Source of the DNA: Methanococcoides methylutens MM1
GTDB taxonomy: Archaea > Halobacteriota > Methanosarcinia > Methanosarcinales > Methanosarcinaceae
DNA: 64,000 bases
Direction of reading: 5' to 3'
Assembly: GCF_000970325.1 (NCBI RefSeq)
Contig: NZ_CP009518.1
Coordinates: 248,001-312,000 of the forward strand
The notes under the pieces are model-generated. The model was not told the DNA's origin and searched no databases. It saw nothing but the letters and a program-made list of their open reading frames with translations. This document shows positions 55,489-64,000 of the stretch, piece by piece. Every line of letters begins with the position of its first letter. Position 1 is the stretch's first letter. The position numbers and the translations under genes are program-made.

Positions 55489-56529
55489 CTATCGCCCCAA
55501 CAACTTCTCGAACTCACTTTGTTCTGCGGGCTCCATGCCCATTGTTTTCAGTCTGGCGACGACACTTTTTACATCCCTGTCCCTTTCGGCATGTTCCCTG
55601 TCATAGTTGACAACACCCTCAAGGGATGAATTGGAAGAAATGATCGATGTGACGACGTTTGCTCCGGCGTTAAGCCTGTGTACCATCCCATCGATCCCTT
55701 CAAGGTCAAGTGATGCCGGAATAAGCTTCTCTGGATATAGAAGACGAAGTATTGAGATGATCTTCAGTTCAGAGGCACAATCTCTTATTTCCTTTCCTTC
55801 CAGTGGTGTTCCCTGCTGTGGCAGGAATGTCATCACGCGCACCATGTCCGGATTAGAGGTTGCCAGTCCTCTCAGTGATATAATGGTGGATTCCATATCA
55901 GGTTCCACTTCTGTGAGCATACCGTCCTCGACAGAGTACCCCATTTGTTTGGCATGGTTCCTTGAATTGATCCTGCCTTCAAATGACTGGTCGACTCTCA
56001 ACTGCTTGTAGAGTTCCATGTCATAGGTTTCCTGGTAAAGGGCGAGGAAGTTGGCTCCGTTGTCCTTTAGCATTTTAAGAGTATTTTCATCGACAACTCC
56101 GGGGGATACCATGATCGGCTTTCCTACCTCTTCTTTTACGATCTTCACAACCTCAGCAAGTCTCTCCGGCTTGTCGTGGAAGTATGGGTCCTCACCCATC
56201 GTAAGGTCCACCATGTGAACATCTTCGGTCTTTATGACCTTGCAGATCTGCCTGATGTCCTCATTGCTGAGGCGGTATCTTTCAATGTCATTGGAGTTTC
56301 TGTAGTAACAGAATGCGCATTTGTTCTTGCAGTATGTGGAGAAGTACACAAAGCTGTACATGAACACCTTGTTTCCGAAGAAATGGTCCCTTATACGGCG
56401 TGCCACATAATGCAGTTTGTCAATTATTTCAGGACTTTCTGTTTCAAGAAGACTCCTGATATCATCATCGGACAACTGTGACCCGGCTATGATCTGGTCT
56501 GCATAGCTATCCAGGTCCTTATTATCCAT
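55489..56529 (-). CDS. pylB: Methylornithine synthase PylB, ends at an amber codon
   Basis: 346 residues from the ATG at 56529. A TTG at 56541, six bases after GAGGTGA, is a plausible alternative that adds four residues. It is a radical SAM mutase that turns lysine into 3-methylornithine. The cluster motif is CKNKCAFC (C-x3-C-x2-C) at about residues 63-70, followed by DLTMGEDPYFHD and ALYQETYD blocks. The stop is UAG (55489-55491). The frame stays open for 42 more codons, overlapping the start of pylC, so some product could be extended with pyrrolysine in this organism. Confidence 0.95.
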   Translation of the reverse strand: MDNKDLDSYADQIIAGSQLSDDDIRSLLETESPEIIDKLHYVARRIRDHFFGNKVFMYSFVYFSTYCKNKCAFCYYRNSNDIERYRLSNEDIRQICKVIKTEDVHMVDLTMGEDPYFHDKPERLAEVVKIVKEEVGKPIMVSPGVVDENTLKMLKDNGANFLALYQETYDMELYKQLRVDQSFEGRINSRNHAKQMGYSVEDGMLTEVEPDMESTIISLRGLATSNPDMVRVMTFLPQQGTPLEGKEIRDCASELKIISILRLLYPEKLIPASLDLEGIDGMVHRLNAGANVVTSIISSNSSLEGVVNYDREHAERDRDVKSVVARLKTMGMEPAEQSEFEKLLGR

Positions 56530-56551
56530 GTTCTCAAACAAGATATTCACC

Positions 56552-57799
<1,248 letters not shown>

Positions 57800-57898
57800 C
57801 TATCGCGAAACACTTCATATTATCATCATCCTTTACTTGCACCGATGCTATTCACATCGAGGTGCTAAAATATGTTTCAATGGAAAGCCATGTCCATC

Positions 57899-57970
57899 TG
57901 GCGGAAACTCCGGGAATCTAACCCGGCTGAACGGATTTAGAGTCCGTTCGATCTACATGATCAAGTCTCC
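57899..57970 (-). tRNA. pylT: tRNA-Pyl, anticodon CUA
   Basis: The reverse strand reads GGAGACTTGATCATGTAGAT at the 5' end, then an anticodon stem with CTCTAAA containing CUA, a GGGTTAGATTCCC T-arm, and ends with an encoded CCA. It has the features special to tRNA-Pyl: a six-base-pair anticodon stem, one base between acceptor and D stems, a short D loop and a three-base variable region. It decodes UAG. It is the first gene of the pylTSBCD operon. A TATA-like CACAAATATG lies about 55 bases upstream. Confidence 0.97.
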
Positions 57971-58294
57971 ATGTTGTTGGGTGTGTGTCCACCTGTTATG
58001 GATACTTTGGCTTTCCTGACATATTTGTGGCAGACATTCGGAAAACATGTCCTCCTGTGTCGCCACGACACTTTCAAATTGCCGGATTCCATATTTAAGA
58101 ATTTCGGATTGATCTTTTTTCCCCAACTTTATTTGTGGATATTTTACGTTGTTCTCTTTAAGGGTATTGTTACTGATAAATGTCGATTTTCTGTTTCATT
58201 ATGCTATTTTAGTTTCATCTATGAGCATTGAAGTTTATAAAGATAAATTTACATAAATTAATATAGCTTTTGTTCCTATCATAGGACGATTAAT
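57971..58294. other. Divergent intergenic region pylT/cobD
   Basis: 324 bases without a gene. The reverse TATA-like CACAAATATG (about 58021-58030) may serve pylT. AAATTAATATAGC near 58255-58267 may serve the forward cobD gene, leaving a short or absent leader. I see no riboswitch-like structure. Confidence 0.5.
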
Positions 58295-59800
58295 GTGACG
58301 ATGAATCTGGAAGATGAAGGTAATTTACCTCTCAAAAAACATATCATAGGTCTTGTGCCCGCATCGCATGGCGGTCTTGTACGCAAGGCATCACAGGAAT
58401 ACGGGATAGAAGAGTCCGATATCATAGACATGAGCGCAAGCCTGAATCCTTATGGCAGCCCGTTCGATCATCCTGAATATGGTCTTGACCTTTCTTCTTT
58501 ATTTGAGGCTTCAAAGCCTGGAATGTATCACTATCCTGACAATCGCTACTTACTGTATAAGGAGGCTGCAGCAAAATTCCTAGGTGATGGGGTAAGTGCA
58601 GAGAACATCATTCCGGGCAATGGTTCATGCGAGACCATTAGACTTGTTGCAGAATGTATCCTGAGTAAAGGCGACACTGTGGGAATTCCACAGCCCACTT
58701 TTGATGAGTATGAGCAGCAGTGCAGGATCATGGGTGCAAACATCCGTTACTTCGAACATGAGGGTCTGATGGAGATCTCTGATGAGGCATTGCAGGACAT
58801 AAAGATCCTATTTGTCTGTAATCCTAACAACCCTACGGGTAAACTTCTACCTCGGGATGATGTACTTGCTCTTGCGGATCGTTGTGAGGCAAATGGTACT
58901 CTCCTGTTTGTGGATGAGGCATTCATGGAGCTTGCAGATGACCCTTCTCAGAGCGTGGCCGATGTAGCAGCAGCCAATGATCACGTTTTTGTACTTCGTT
59001 CACTAACCAAGAATTTCGCCATCCCTGGCATACGCCTGGGATTTGGTGTGGCATCTGAAAGAATGGCAGCTTCATTGAACACTGCAAGATTGTCCTGGAA
59101 CCTTGGTTCGACCCCTGATGTTGTGGGGACGGCCCTCCTGGATATGGAAGGCGGTTGTTACAGCAAATATCTTGAAGAATCCCGTAGATCCATCGAAAAA
59201 GAAAGGAATTTCCTTGTGAAACGCCTGTCGGATATCTATGGCTTCAAACCTCTTCCAAGTGCCGTTAATTATGTCCTTGTTGATATCAGTCAACTTCTGA
59301 TGGATTCTGTGGAGCTTACAGAAAGGCTTGCATCCCATGGTATCCTCGTGAGGGATTGCAGTTCTTTTTACTTACTTGGCAATGATTACGTCCGGATTGC
59401 AGTTCGCAACCGGGATGAGACCGATCGTTTGATCTATGCTATCGGCACTGTTCTGTCAGAGTCCGGAAAGGAATATGGTGAAGAAAAATTGAAGCATACT
59501 ATTGAGTGTGCGGCATCCGGGGAGCCGGCATCCCGGAACACATGTGAATACTATCCCTGCCACTTCAATGGGCAGGACTGTACTTTTTGTTTCTGTCCAT
59601 TCTATCCCTGTGAGGATCTCCGAACAGGGGGCAAGTGGATAGACAGTACCACCGGAAGCAAGGTATGGAGCTGTGAAGACTGCACTGTGATACACAAGAA
59701 AGATGTGGTGCAGGATGTCCTGAAGATCCTGATGCGTGACAGTGAAGCTGATGACAACCTGAAGGTTGCCTGGGAAAAAGTAATTCTTTCCAATATTTGA
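58295..59800 (+). CDS. cobD: Threonine-phosphate decarboxylase CobD with cysteine-rich C-domain (copy 1)
   Basis: 501 residues from a GTG (an ATG two codons later is possible). Residues about 1-390 are a class I/II aminotransferase-like PLP decarboxylase: SASLNPYGSP, PGNGSCETIR, CNPNNPTGKLL, FVDEAFMEL, and the PLP lysine in LTKNFAIPGIRLGFG. It makes aminopropanol phosphate for the cobamide side arm. The extra tail (about 410-501) has CEYYPCHF, DCTFCFCPFYPCED and WSCEDC cysteines that could bind a metal or cluster. A Methanosarcina mazei homologue with this tail was reported to be both L-threonine kinase and decarboxylase. A close paralogue is at 60647. Confidence 0.88.
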   Translation: MTMNLEDEGNLPLKKHIIGLVPASHGGLVRKASQEYGIEESDIIDMSASLNPYGSPFDHPEYGLDLSSLFEASKPGMYHYPDNRYLLYKEAAAKFLGDGVSAENIIPGNGSCETIRLVAECILSKGDTVGIPQPTFDEYEQQCRIMGANIRYFEHEGLMEISDEALQDIKILFVCNPNNPTGKLLPRDDVLALADRCEANGTLLFVDEAFMELADDPSQSVADVAAANDHVFVLRSLTKNFAIPGIRLGFGVASERMAASLNTARLSWNLGSTPDVVGTALLDMEGGCYSKYLEESRRSIEKERNFLVKRLSDIYGFKPLPSAVNYVLVDISQLLMDSVELTERLASHGILVRDCSSFYLLGNDYVRIAVRNRDETDRLIYAIGTVLSESGKEYGEEKLKHTIECAASGEPASRNTCEYYPCHFNGQDCTFCFCPFYPCEDLRTGGKWIDSTTGSKVWSCEDCTVIHKKDVVQDVLKILMRDSEADDNLKVAWEKVILSNI

Positions 59801-59864
59801 TCGGTTTTTTAGTTTCTCTTTTCAGAGTACATTTTCCGATCACCTTCATAATATAGGTATTGAA

Positions 59865-60470
59865 ATGGATGCTATTGTAATGGCTGGTGGCCTGACCCAG
59901 AGGTTGGGCATGGAAGAAAAAGCATGTGTTATGCTCATGGATAGCCCACTTATCAATTATCTCCTGGATTCTCTTCTTGGAGCAATGCATATCGACCGTG
60001 TGTTCGTGCAGGTGTCATCTTATTCTCCGGACACGGAAGACTGCATAAAGAGGGACTATCGTAACAGGGTATCTGTTCTCAGGACATCCGGAGACAATTA
60101 TGTGGGTGATATGGTTGCAGCTGTCAGGGATTCCGGTAGTTCCGGTCCTGTAATGGTGCTGATGCCTGATCTTCCACTGGTGACATCTGAGCATATAGAC
60201 ATGATGGCTAAGGCTTATGAGGGATGTGGCTTCCCGGCTATGTCAGTATATGTGCCTATTGGACTGTATCGCAAGCTCGGCCTGAGGCCGGGGACCGTGT
60301 TTAACAAAAAAGGTTTGATGATCGTTCCTGTGGGTATCAATATCCTTGATTCACTGAAAATTGATGAAGAACAGGATAATTATGATCATGTTGTTGAGAT
60401 CCCTGAGGTAGCTATTAATGTCGATTCTGTGGAAAGTCTTCGTAAATGTCAGGATATGTTATTAAAATGA
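59865..60470 (+). CDS. cobY: GTP:adenosylcobinamide-phosphate guanylyltransferase CobY
   Basis: 201 residues, the archaeal replacement for bacterial CobU guanylyltransferase. The nucleotidyltransferase start AIVMAGGLTQRLGMEEKAC (GGxxxR...EK) is at residues 3-21, and VLMPDLPLVTSEHI near 100 holds the metal-binding aspartate. It activates adenosylcobinamide phosphate with GTP. It lies between the two cobD genes, 64 bases after the first, and fits cobamide assembly. Confidence 0.93.
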   Translation: MDAIVMAGGLTQRLGMEEKACVMLMDSPLINYLLDSLLGAMHIDRVFVQVSSYSPDTEDCIKRDYRNRVSVLRTSGDNYVGDMVAAVRDSGSSGPVMVLMPDLPLVTSEHIDMMAKAYEGCGFPAMSVYVPIGLYRKLGLRPGTVFNKKGLMIVPVGINILDSLKIDEEQDNYDHVVEIPEVAINVDSVESLRKCQDMLLK

Positions 60471-60646
60471 GTGTATTTTGATCCTGGAATCAAACCAAAA
60501 TGATTTATCATCTTCTTCTTATTTCGACTATAACTTTGGATATTGTTGGGCACAGTATCTGTTTTTATTCAACCTTATGTTCCCTTAAAGTAAACCTAAA
60601 TTGAATAACTTAATATATTTGCGGTTCTTTACATTATCCGATAAGC
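60471..60646 (+). promoter_or_regulatory. Promoter region of the second cobD operon
   Basis: 176 bases between cobY and the second cobD. TTAATATATTTG at 60610-60621 is a good TATA candidate. It lies about 30 bases before the GTG start, so the mRNA may have almost no leader. No ribosome site is seen. Confidence 0.5.
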
Positions 60647-62146
60647 GTGTCGCACAAAAAACAAATACCTCTCAAAGATCATATTGCAGAACTTGCCTGC
60701 CCGGCTCACGGGGGCCTGATTCGTGAGATGGCCGGCCGGTATGGTATCCCTGAATCGGAAATGCTGGACCTGAGCGCCAGCCTCAATCCCCTGGGCAGCC
60801 CGTTCGAACATCCTTCCGGAGGCCTTGACCTTGATGCTATTATGGAAAAGGCGGCGAAGAGATTTGGCCAGTATCCGGACAACAGGTATCTGGAATACCG
60901 TTCTGCAGCTGTGAATTTCCTTGGAAATGGACTTTCTGTTGATAATATCGTTCCTGGCAATGGCTCCTGCGAGATCATAAGACTCGTGGCAGAGGCTGTA
61001 CTGGATGAGGGGGACGTCGTGCTAATTCCACACCCCACATTTGCTGAATATGAACAACAGTGTAAGGTTGCCGGGGCGGATGTACGCTACATCAGGCAGG
61101 AGGAGGTCATGGACCTTTCAGACGATGTACTTGAAAGTGCAAAGATCCTCTTTGTCTGTAATCCGAACAATCCTTCAGGTAAACTGCGTTCCAGGGAGGA
61201 CCTCCTGAAACTCGCGGCGAGGTGTGCATCGAAAAATACAATTCTTTTCCTCGATGAAGCTTTCATTGAACTTGCTGACGATCCTTCTCAGAGCATTGCT
61301 GAAGTTGTGGAGGGCAATGATTATCTTTTCATACTACGCTCACTGACCAAGGACTTTGCAATTCCTGGTATCCGACTTGGTTTTGGTGTGGCTTCAAAGA
61401 GAATGGCAGAAGCGCTCAATACTGCAAGGCTTTCCTGGAACCTCGGATCTATTCCTGAGGAGATAGGGATTGCGGTAATGAACATGGAGGGCGGATGTAA
61501 TAGTCCTTATCTTGTTCAGTCCCGTGAAGCCATTAAGAAGGACCGGGAATACCTCATTGAGCGTATCTCTTCAGGAATACGCAAGTTCGTGCCAATTGAT
61601 TCTGAAATTAACTATATCTTAGTGGACATCAGCAACTCTGCATTTGATTCCACCGAACTGATGCAACGCCTTGCTTCCCATGGTGTGCTTATCCGGGATT
61701 GTAGTTCATTCCCGTTCATGGGCAAGGATTTCATAAGGATAGCTGTAAGGCCTAAGGAGGAAACCGACAGGCTATCACGTGCAATAGGGAAGGTCGTTGT
61801 GGAAAAAGCAAGGGAGACTGCCAGGCTGGATCTGATCGCAATGCTTGAAAGCGGTGATGTAAAGCCACAGGGTCCGAATACTGATTGTTCCTACTATCCA
61901 TGTCATCATTTCCCCGGCCAGGACTGTACCTTTTGTTTCTGCCCGTTCTACAAGTGCGAAGATGAACGTACCGGCGGCAAATGGGTGGACCGCTCAAGTG
62001 GAGGAAAGGTCTGGAGCTGCGAGGACTGTGTAATAGTTCATCAGAAGGATGTAGTGGAAAAGATCCTTAATGAGCTCTCAGGCGAAGGCTCCATGGAAGA
62101 AAAACTGAAAAAAGCATGGACTAAGGTTGTGGAGCCTCTTCTATGA
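60647..62146 (+). CDS. cobD: Threonine-phosphate decarboxylase CobD with cysteine-rich C-domain (copy 2)
   Basis: 499 residues from a GTG at 60647. It matches copy 1 along the whole length, with SASLNPLGSP, PGNGSCEIIR, CNPNNPSGKLR, LTKDFAIPGIRLGFG and the tail cysteines CSYYPCHH, DCTFCFCPFYKCED and WSCEDC. Both the PLP lysine and all tail cysteine pairs are kept, so both copies may be active. It overlaps cbiB by four bases (ATGA) and heads the cobD-cbiB-cobZ-cobS operon. The split of duties between the copies is unknown. Confidence 0.88.
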   Translation: MSHKKQIPLKDHIAELACPAHGGLIREMAGRYGIPESEMLDLSASLNPLGSPFEHPSGGLDLDAIMEKAAKRFGQYPDNRYLEYRSAAVNFLGNGLSVDNIVPGNGSCEIIRLVAEAVLDEGDVVLIPHPTFAEYEQQCKVAGADVRYIRQEEVMDLSDDVLESAKILFVCNPNNPSGKLRSREDLLKLAARCASKNTILFLDEAFIELADDPSQSIAEVVEGNDYLFILRSLTKDFAIPGIRLGFGVASKRMAEALNTARLSWNLGSIPEEIGIAVMNMEGGCNSPYLVQSREAIKKDREYLIERISSGIRKFVPIDSEINYILVDISNSAFDSTELMQRLASHGVLIRDCSSFPFMGKDFIRIAVRPKEETDRLSRAIGKVVVEKARETARLDLIAMLESGDVKPQGPNTDCSYYPCHHFPGQDCTFCFCPFYKCEDERTGGKWVDRSSGGKVWSCEDCVIVHQKDVVEKILNELSGEGSMEEKLKKAWTKVVEPLL

Positions 62147-63138
62147 TCGAACTGTTCCTGGCAGACACCGATCACCTGATCTCTGTGCTTCTGCTTGCAA
62201 CTGCATTTGACCTGTTAATAGGGGAACCGCCAACAGCCCTGCATCCGGTAGTGTGGATAGGCAATCTAATAGCTTTCTTCAAAAGATCAGCTCCTGCTAC
62301 TCACAGGAAGCTCTACGGTGTGCTGTTCGCCCTTGTTGTAATACTGTTCGCAGCATCCATTGCCGTTGCTGTACTTTTCATAGCGAACCTGCCGTTCCTG
62401 CCGGGCTTTGTAGTACTTCTCATTGAAGCATATTTCCTCAAGTCCACATTTGCCATACGCCGCCTTATTGAGGCCGGTATGGAGGTCAATGCCGAGCTTG
62501 TAAAGGGCGACCTGCCTTCTGCACGTCAGAAGCTGTCCATGTACGTCAGCAGGGACACTTCACAGTTAAGCGAAGGCCAGGTGTCTTCATCCGTGATAGA
62601 GACCTGCTCGGAGAACTTTGTGGACGGCATATTGAGCCCGCTATTCTATTATGCGATCCTTGGACCATACGGTCTCATAGGTGCATACATCTTCAAGGCA
62701 GTAAGTACCCTTGATTCAATGGTTGGATACATGGATGAGAAACACAGGGACCTCGGTTACTTCTCAGCAAAGACCGATGATGTGCTCAACTGGGTTCCTG
62801 CACGTATCTGTGTTGTTTACATTACCATTGGATCCGTGCTTGCGGGAATGATCTCAAAAGGAAAGAAGCTCGACCACGGTGGTGCTATCAAATGTGCTAC
62901 CAGTGATTGTCGTTCCTGTTCATCCCCGAATTCCGGTTACCCAATGGCTTCTGTGGCCGGTGTGCTTGGGGTACGTCTGGAAAAACCGAACACCTATGTT
63001 ATCGGCAAGGATTTTTCCATGCCTGTGGCAGATGACATAAAACAGGCATCTGTGGTAATTGCTGCAGCCTCTATGCTTGCGGTATTTTCGTTTGCAGTGT
63101 TAATCTATATAATATCAGCTATAATCAACTACATCTAA
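62143..63138 (+). CDS. cbiB: Adenosylcobinamide-phosphate synthase CbiB
   Basis: 331 residues, a membrane enzyme that attaches aminopropanol (phosphate) to adenosylcobyric acid. Blocks are DLLIGEPPTALHPVVWIG near residue 24, SRDTSQLSEGQVSSSVIETCSEN near 135 (two pieces: SRDTSQLSEGQ and SSVIETCSEN), and YFSAKTDDVLNWVPAR near 205. About five membrane helices are seen. It is coupled to the second cobD, whose product supplies its substrate. Confidence 0.94.
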   Translation: MIELFLADTDHLISVLLLATAFDLLIGEPPTALHPVVWIGNLIAFFKRSAPATHRKLYGVLFALVVILFAASIAVAVLFIANLPFLPGFVVLLIEAYFLKSTFAIRRLIEAGMEVNAELVKGDLPSARQKLSMYVSRDTSQLSEGQVSSSVIETCSENFVDGILSPLFYYAILGPYGLIGAYIFKAVSTLDSMVGYMDEKHRDLGYFSAKTDDVLNWVPARICVVYITIGSVLAGMISKGKKLDHGGAIKCATSDCRSCSSPNSGYPMASVAGVLGVRLEKPNTYVIGKDFSMPVADDIKQASVVIAAASMLAVFSFAVLIYIISAIINYI

Positions 63139-63160
63139 TCATACCCAATAAGTGATCATT

Positions 63161-63745
63161 ATGAAACTTTCAGATATAGACTCTCAGGACCTGAAGAAGG
63201 ACCAGCCAAAAGAGCTGGAAGGTGAGATCACCTCCGATATCATCGATATACTGGAGGAGGAAGGTATAACCGTGGATATGCTTGTGGATACTGCTCTTGA
63301 GCTCTATGCTCCGCATCCCGGTCTGGAGACCAGGGAAATCGCAGAAGGGCGTTTCAGGAGAGAACTGGAAATAGCTGTATCTGATGCGAACCTGTGCCTT
63401 CTGATTTATTCCGGTATACTTCTGGAAAGGGAGGGTGAGAAAGGTAAGCTTCCAAATATCAGCAGGAGCTCATACGAGAAAGACCTGACATTTATCATTG
63501 CAGATGAGGTAATCGGAATGAGCATTGCCAAGTATATCAGTGGTGACAAGGGCATGTTCGAGTTTGTTCGTTTTGACAAACAGAAACCTGGAATTCTCTC
63601 AAAGCTAGGTCCGTTCATGGATGACATAATAGGTGGTCTTATCGGCGGAGTTTCAGCTAACATGTACACCAGGGGTATGGCAGATGCAGCGGAAGCTGAG
63701 AAAAAACGTAAAGCTAAAGACGTAAGTGATGTGATCGCAGCATGA
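63161..63745 (+). CDS. cobZ: Alpha-ribazole-5'-phosphate phosphatase CobZ
   Basis: 194 residues from the ATG at 63161 (AAGTGATC site); a GTG three codons earlier is possible. It belongs to the PgpA-like family that includes archaeal CobZ, which replaces bacterial CobC and removes the phosphate from the lower-ligand nucleotide. The PgpA-like domain has VDTALELYAPHPGLE near 46-60 and ADEVIGMSIAKYISGDKGMFEF near 112 (ADEVIGMSIAKY is key). A GGLIGGVSAN stretch is near the end. Its stop overlaps the cobS start. Confidence 0.88.
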   Translation: MKLSDIDSQDLKKDQPKELEGEITSDIIDILEEEGITVDMLVDTALELYAPHPGLETREIAEGRFRRELEIAVSDANLCLLIYSGILLEREGEKGKLPNISRSSYEKDLTFIIADEVIGMSIAKYISGDKGMFEFVRFDKQKPGILSKLGPFMDDIIGGLIGGVSANMYTRGMADAAEAEKKRKAKDVSDVIAA

Positions 63746-64000
63746 ACAACTTTTTCCTTGCTCTTAAGACAAGTTTCGGCTTTCTTTCCACAATTCCTGT
63801 TGGAATCACCATGGAAGGTCTGGATGAGCTTGTAAAGCGCAGTTATCTACAGACATTCGCAGGTGTGGTCCTCGGTATTATGATCGGGGTCTTTGCATAT
63901 ATCACTGAAACCGTGTTGCCGGACCAGATCAGTGCGGTCCTTATCATGGCCTTCATTTACTACCTGACCGGTCTGAACCATCTTGACGGCCTGGCCGATT
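63742..64000 (+). CDS. cobS: Adenosylcobinamide-GDP ribazoletransferase CobS, N-terminal part
   Basis: The ATG at 63742 overlaps the cobZ stop by four bases, and the frame stays open to the right edge (86 codons). The sequence starts NFFLALKTSFGFLSTIPVG, with membrane helices and a YYLTGLNHLDGLAD segment at the edge, the conserved acidic NHLDGLAD motif of CobS. It joins the nucleotide loop to the corrin ring at the membrane in the final assembly steps. The gene continues outside the window. Confidence 0.93.
   Translation, partial: MNNFFLALKTSFGFLSTIPVGITMEGLDELVKRSYLQTFAGVVLGIMIGVFAYITETVLPDQISAVLIMAFIYYLTGLNHLDGLAD

Noticed and set aside
57971-58294. Cobalamin riboswitch before the cob genes
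   Set aside because: No B12-box-like or complex helical pattern is seen, and the TATA element leaves almost no leader for such a structure.

Overview
The window comes from a methylotrophic methanogenic archaeon of the Methanosarcinaceae, most likely a Methanococcoides species. The evidence is a complete pyrrolysine operon (pylTSBCD with tRNA-Pyl), an MtbA/MtaA-type methylcobamide:CoM methyltransferase, the YcaO/TfuA pair linked to thioglycine in methyl-CoM reductase, archaeal informational genes (RadA, CDC48, eIF1/SUI1, NreA), archaeal TATA-type promoters and an archaeal cobamide pathway (CobY, CobZ).

The window has two parts that differ visibly in base composition. Positions 1 to about 23.2 kb are AT-rich and accessory. 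Positions 1-9.9 kb hold a surface-polysaccharide cluster: hexapeptide acyltransferases, two DUF354 glycosyltransferase-like proteins flanking two FemAB/GNAT-like transferases, a CapK/PaaK-like ligase, a GT4-type glycosyltransferase, a DegT-type aminotransferase and a CapD/PseB-type dehydratase. A membrane glycosyltransferase-like protein and a Wzx-type flippase are encoded convergently at 9.9-13.2 kb. From 13.2 to 23.2 kb lies a cell-surface and mobile-DNA zone. It has two related beta-helix proteins (one a mosaic with Ig-like, disaggregatase-related and dockerin domains), an intact IS1634/IS4-type element with terminal repeats and target duplication inside a decayed Ig-like domain, a small secreted protein, and nested decayed insertion sequences.

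From 23.2 kb to the right edge the DNA is compact, richer in GC and mostly housekeeping. It contains coaD, radA, a HAD phosphatase, a PRC-barrel protein, CDC48, a frameshifted sugar epimerase, nikR, purC, a CrtI-like oxidoreductase, a PiT/DUF47 phosphate module, a TPR protein, nreA with an overlapping small regulator, eIF1, DUF192, purL, a SufS-like desulfurase, a 51-residue small protein, ycaO-tfuA, a DtxR-type regulator, a Nudix hydrolase, an MgtC/DUF4010 protein and a persulfide dioxygenase-like rhodanese fusion. A six-gene cluster of NifX-like, MinD/ferredoxin ATPase, DUF1847 and metallo-beta-lactamase genes follows.

The right end is a cobamide and methylamine region: mtbA, the pyl operon, then cobD, cobY, a second cobD, cbiB, cobZ and a truncated cobS. 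These fit together, because methylamine methyltransferases need both pyrrolysine and corrinoid cofactors. The pyrrolysine machinery also affects how UAG codons here should be read: pylB ends in UAG with an open 42-codon extension, and the second beta-helix gene has an in-frame UAG inside what looks like its family's C-terminal motif.
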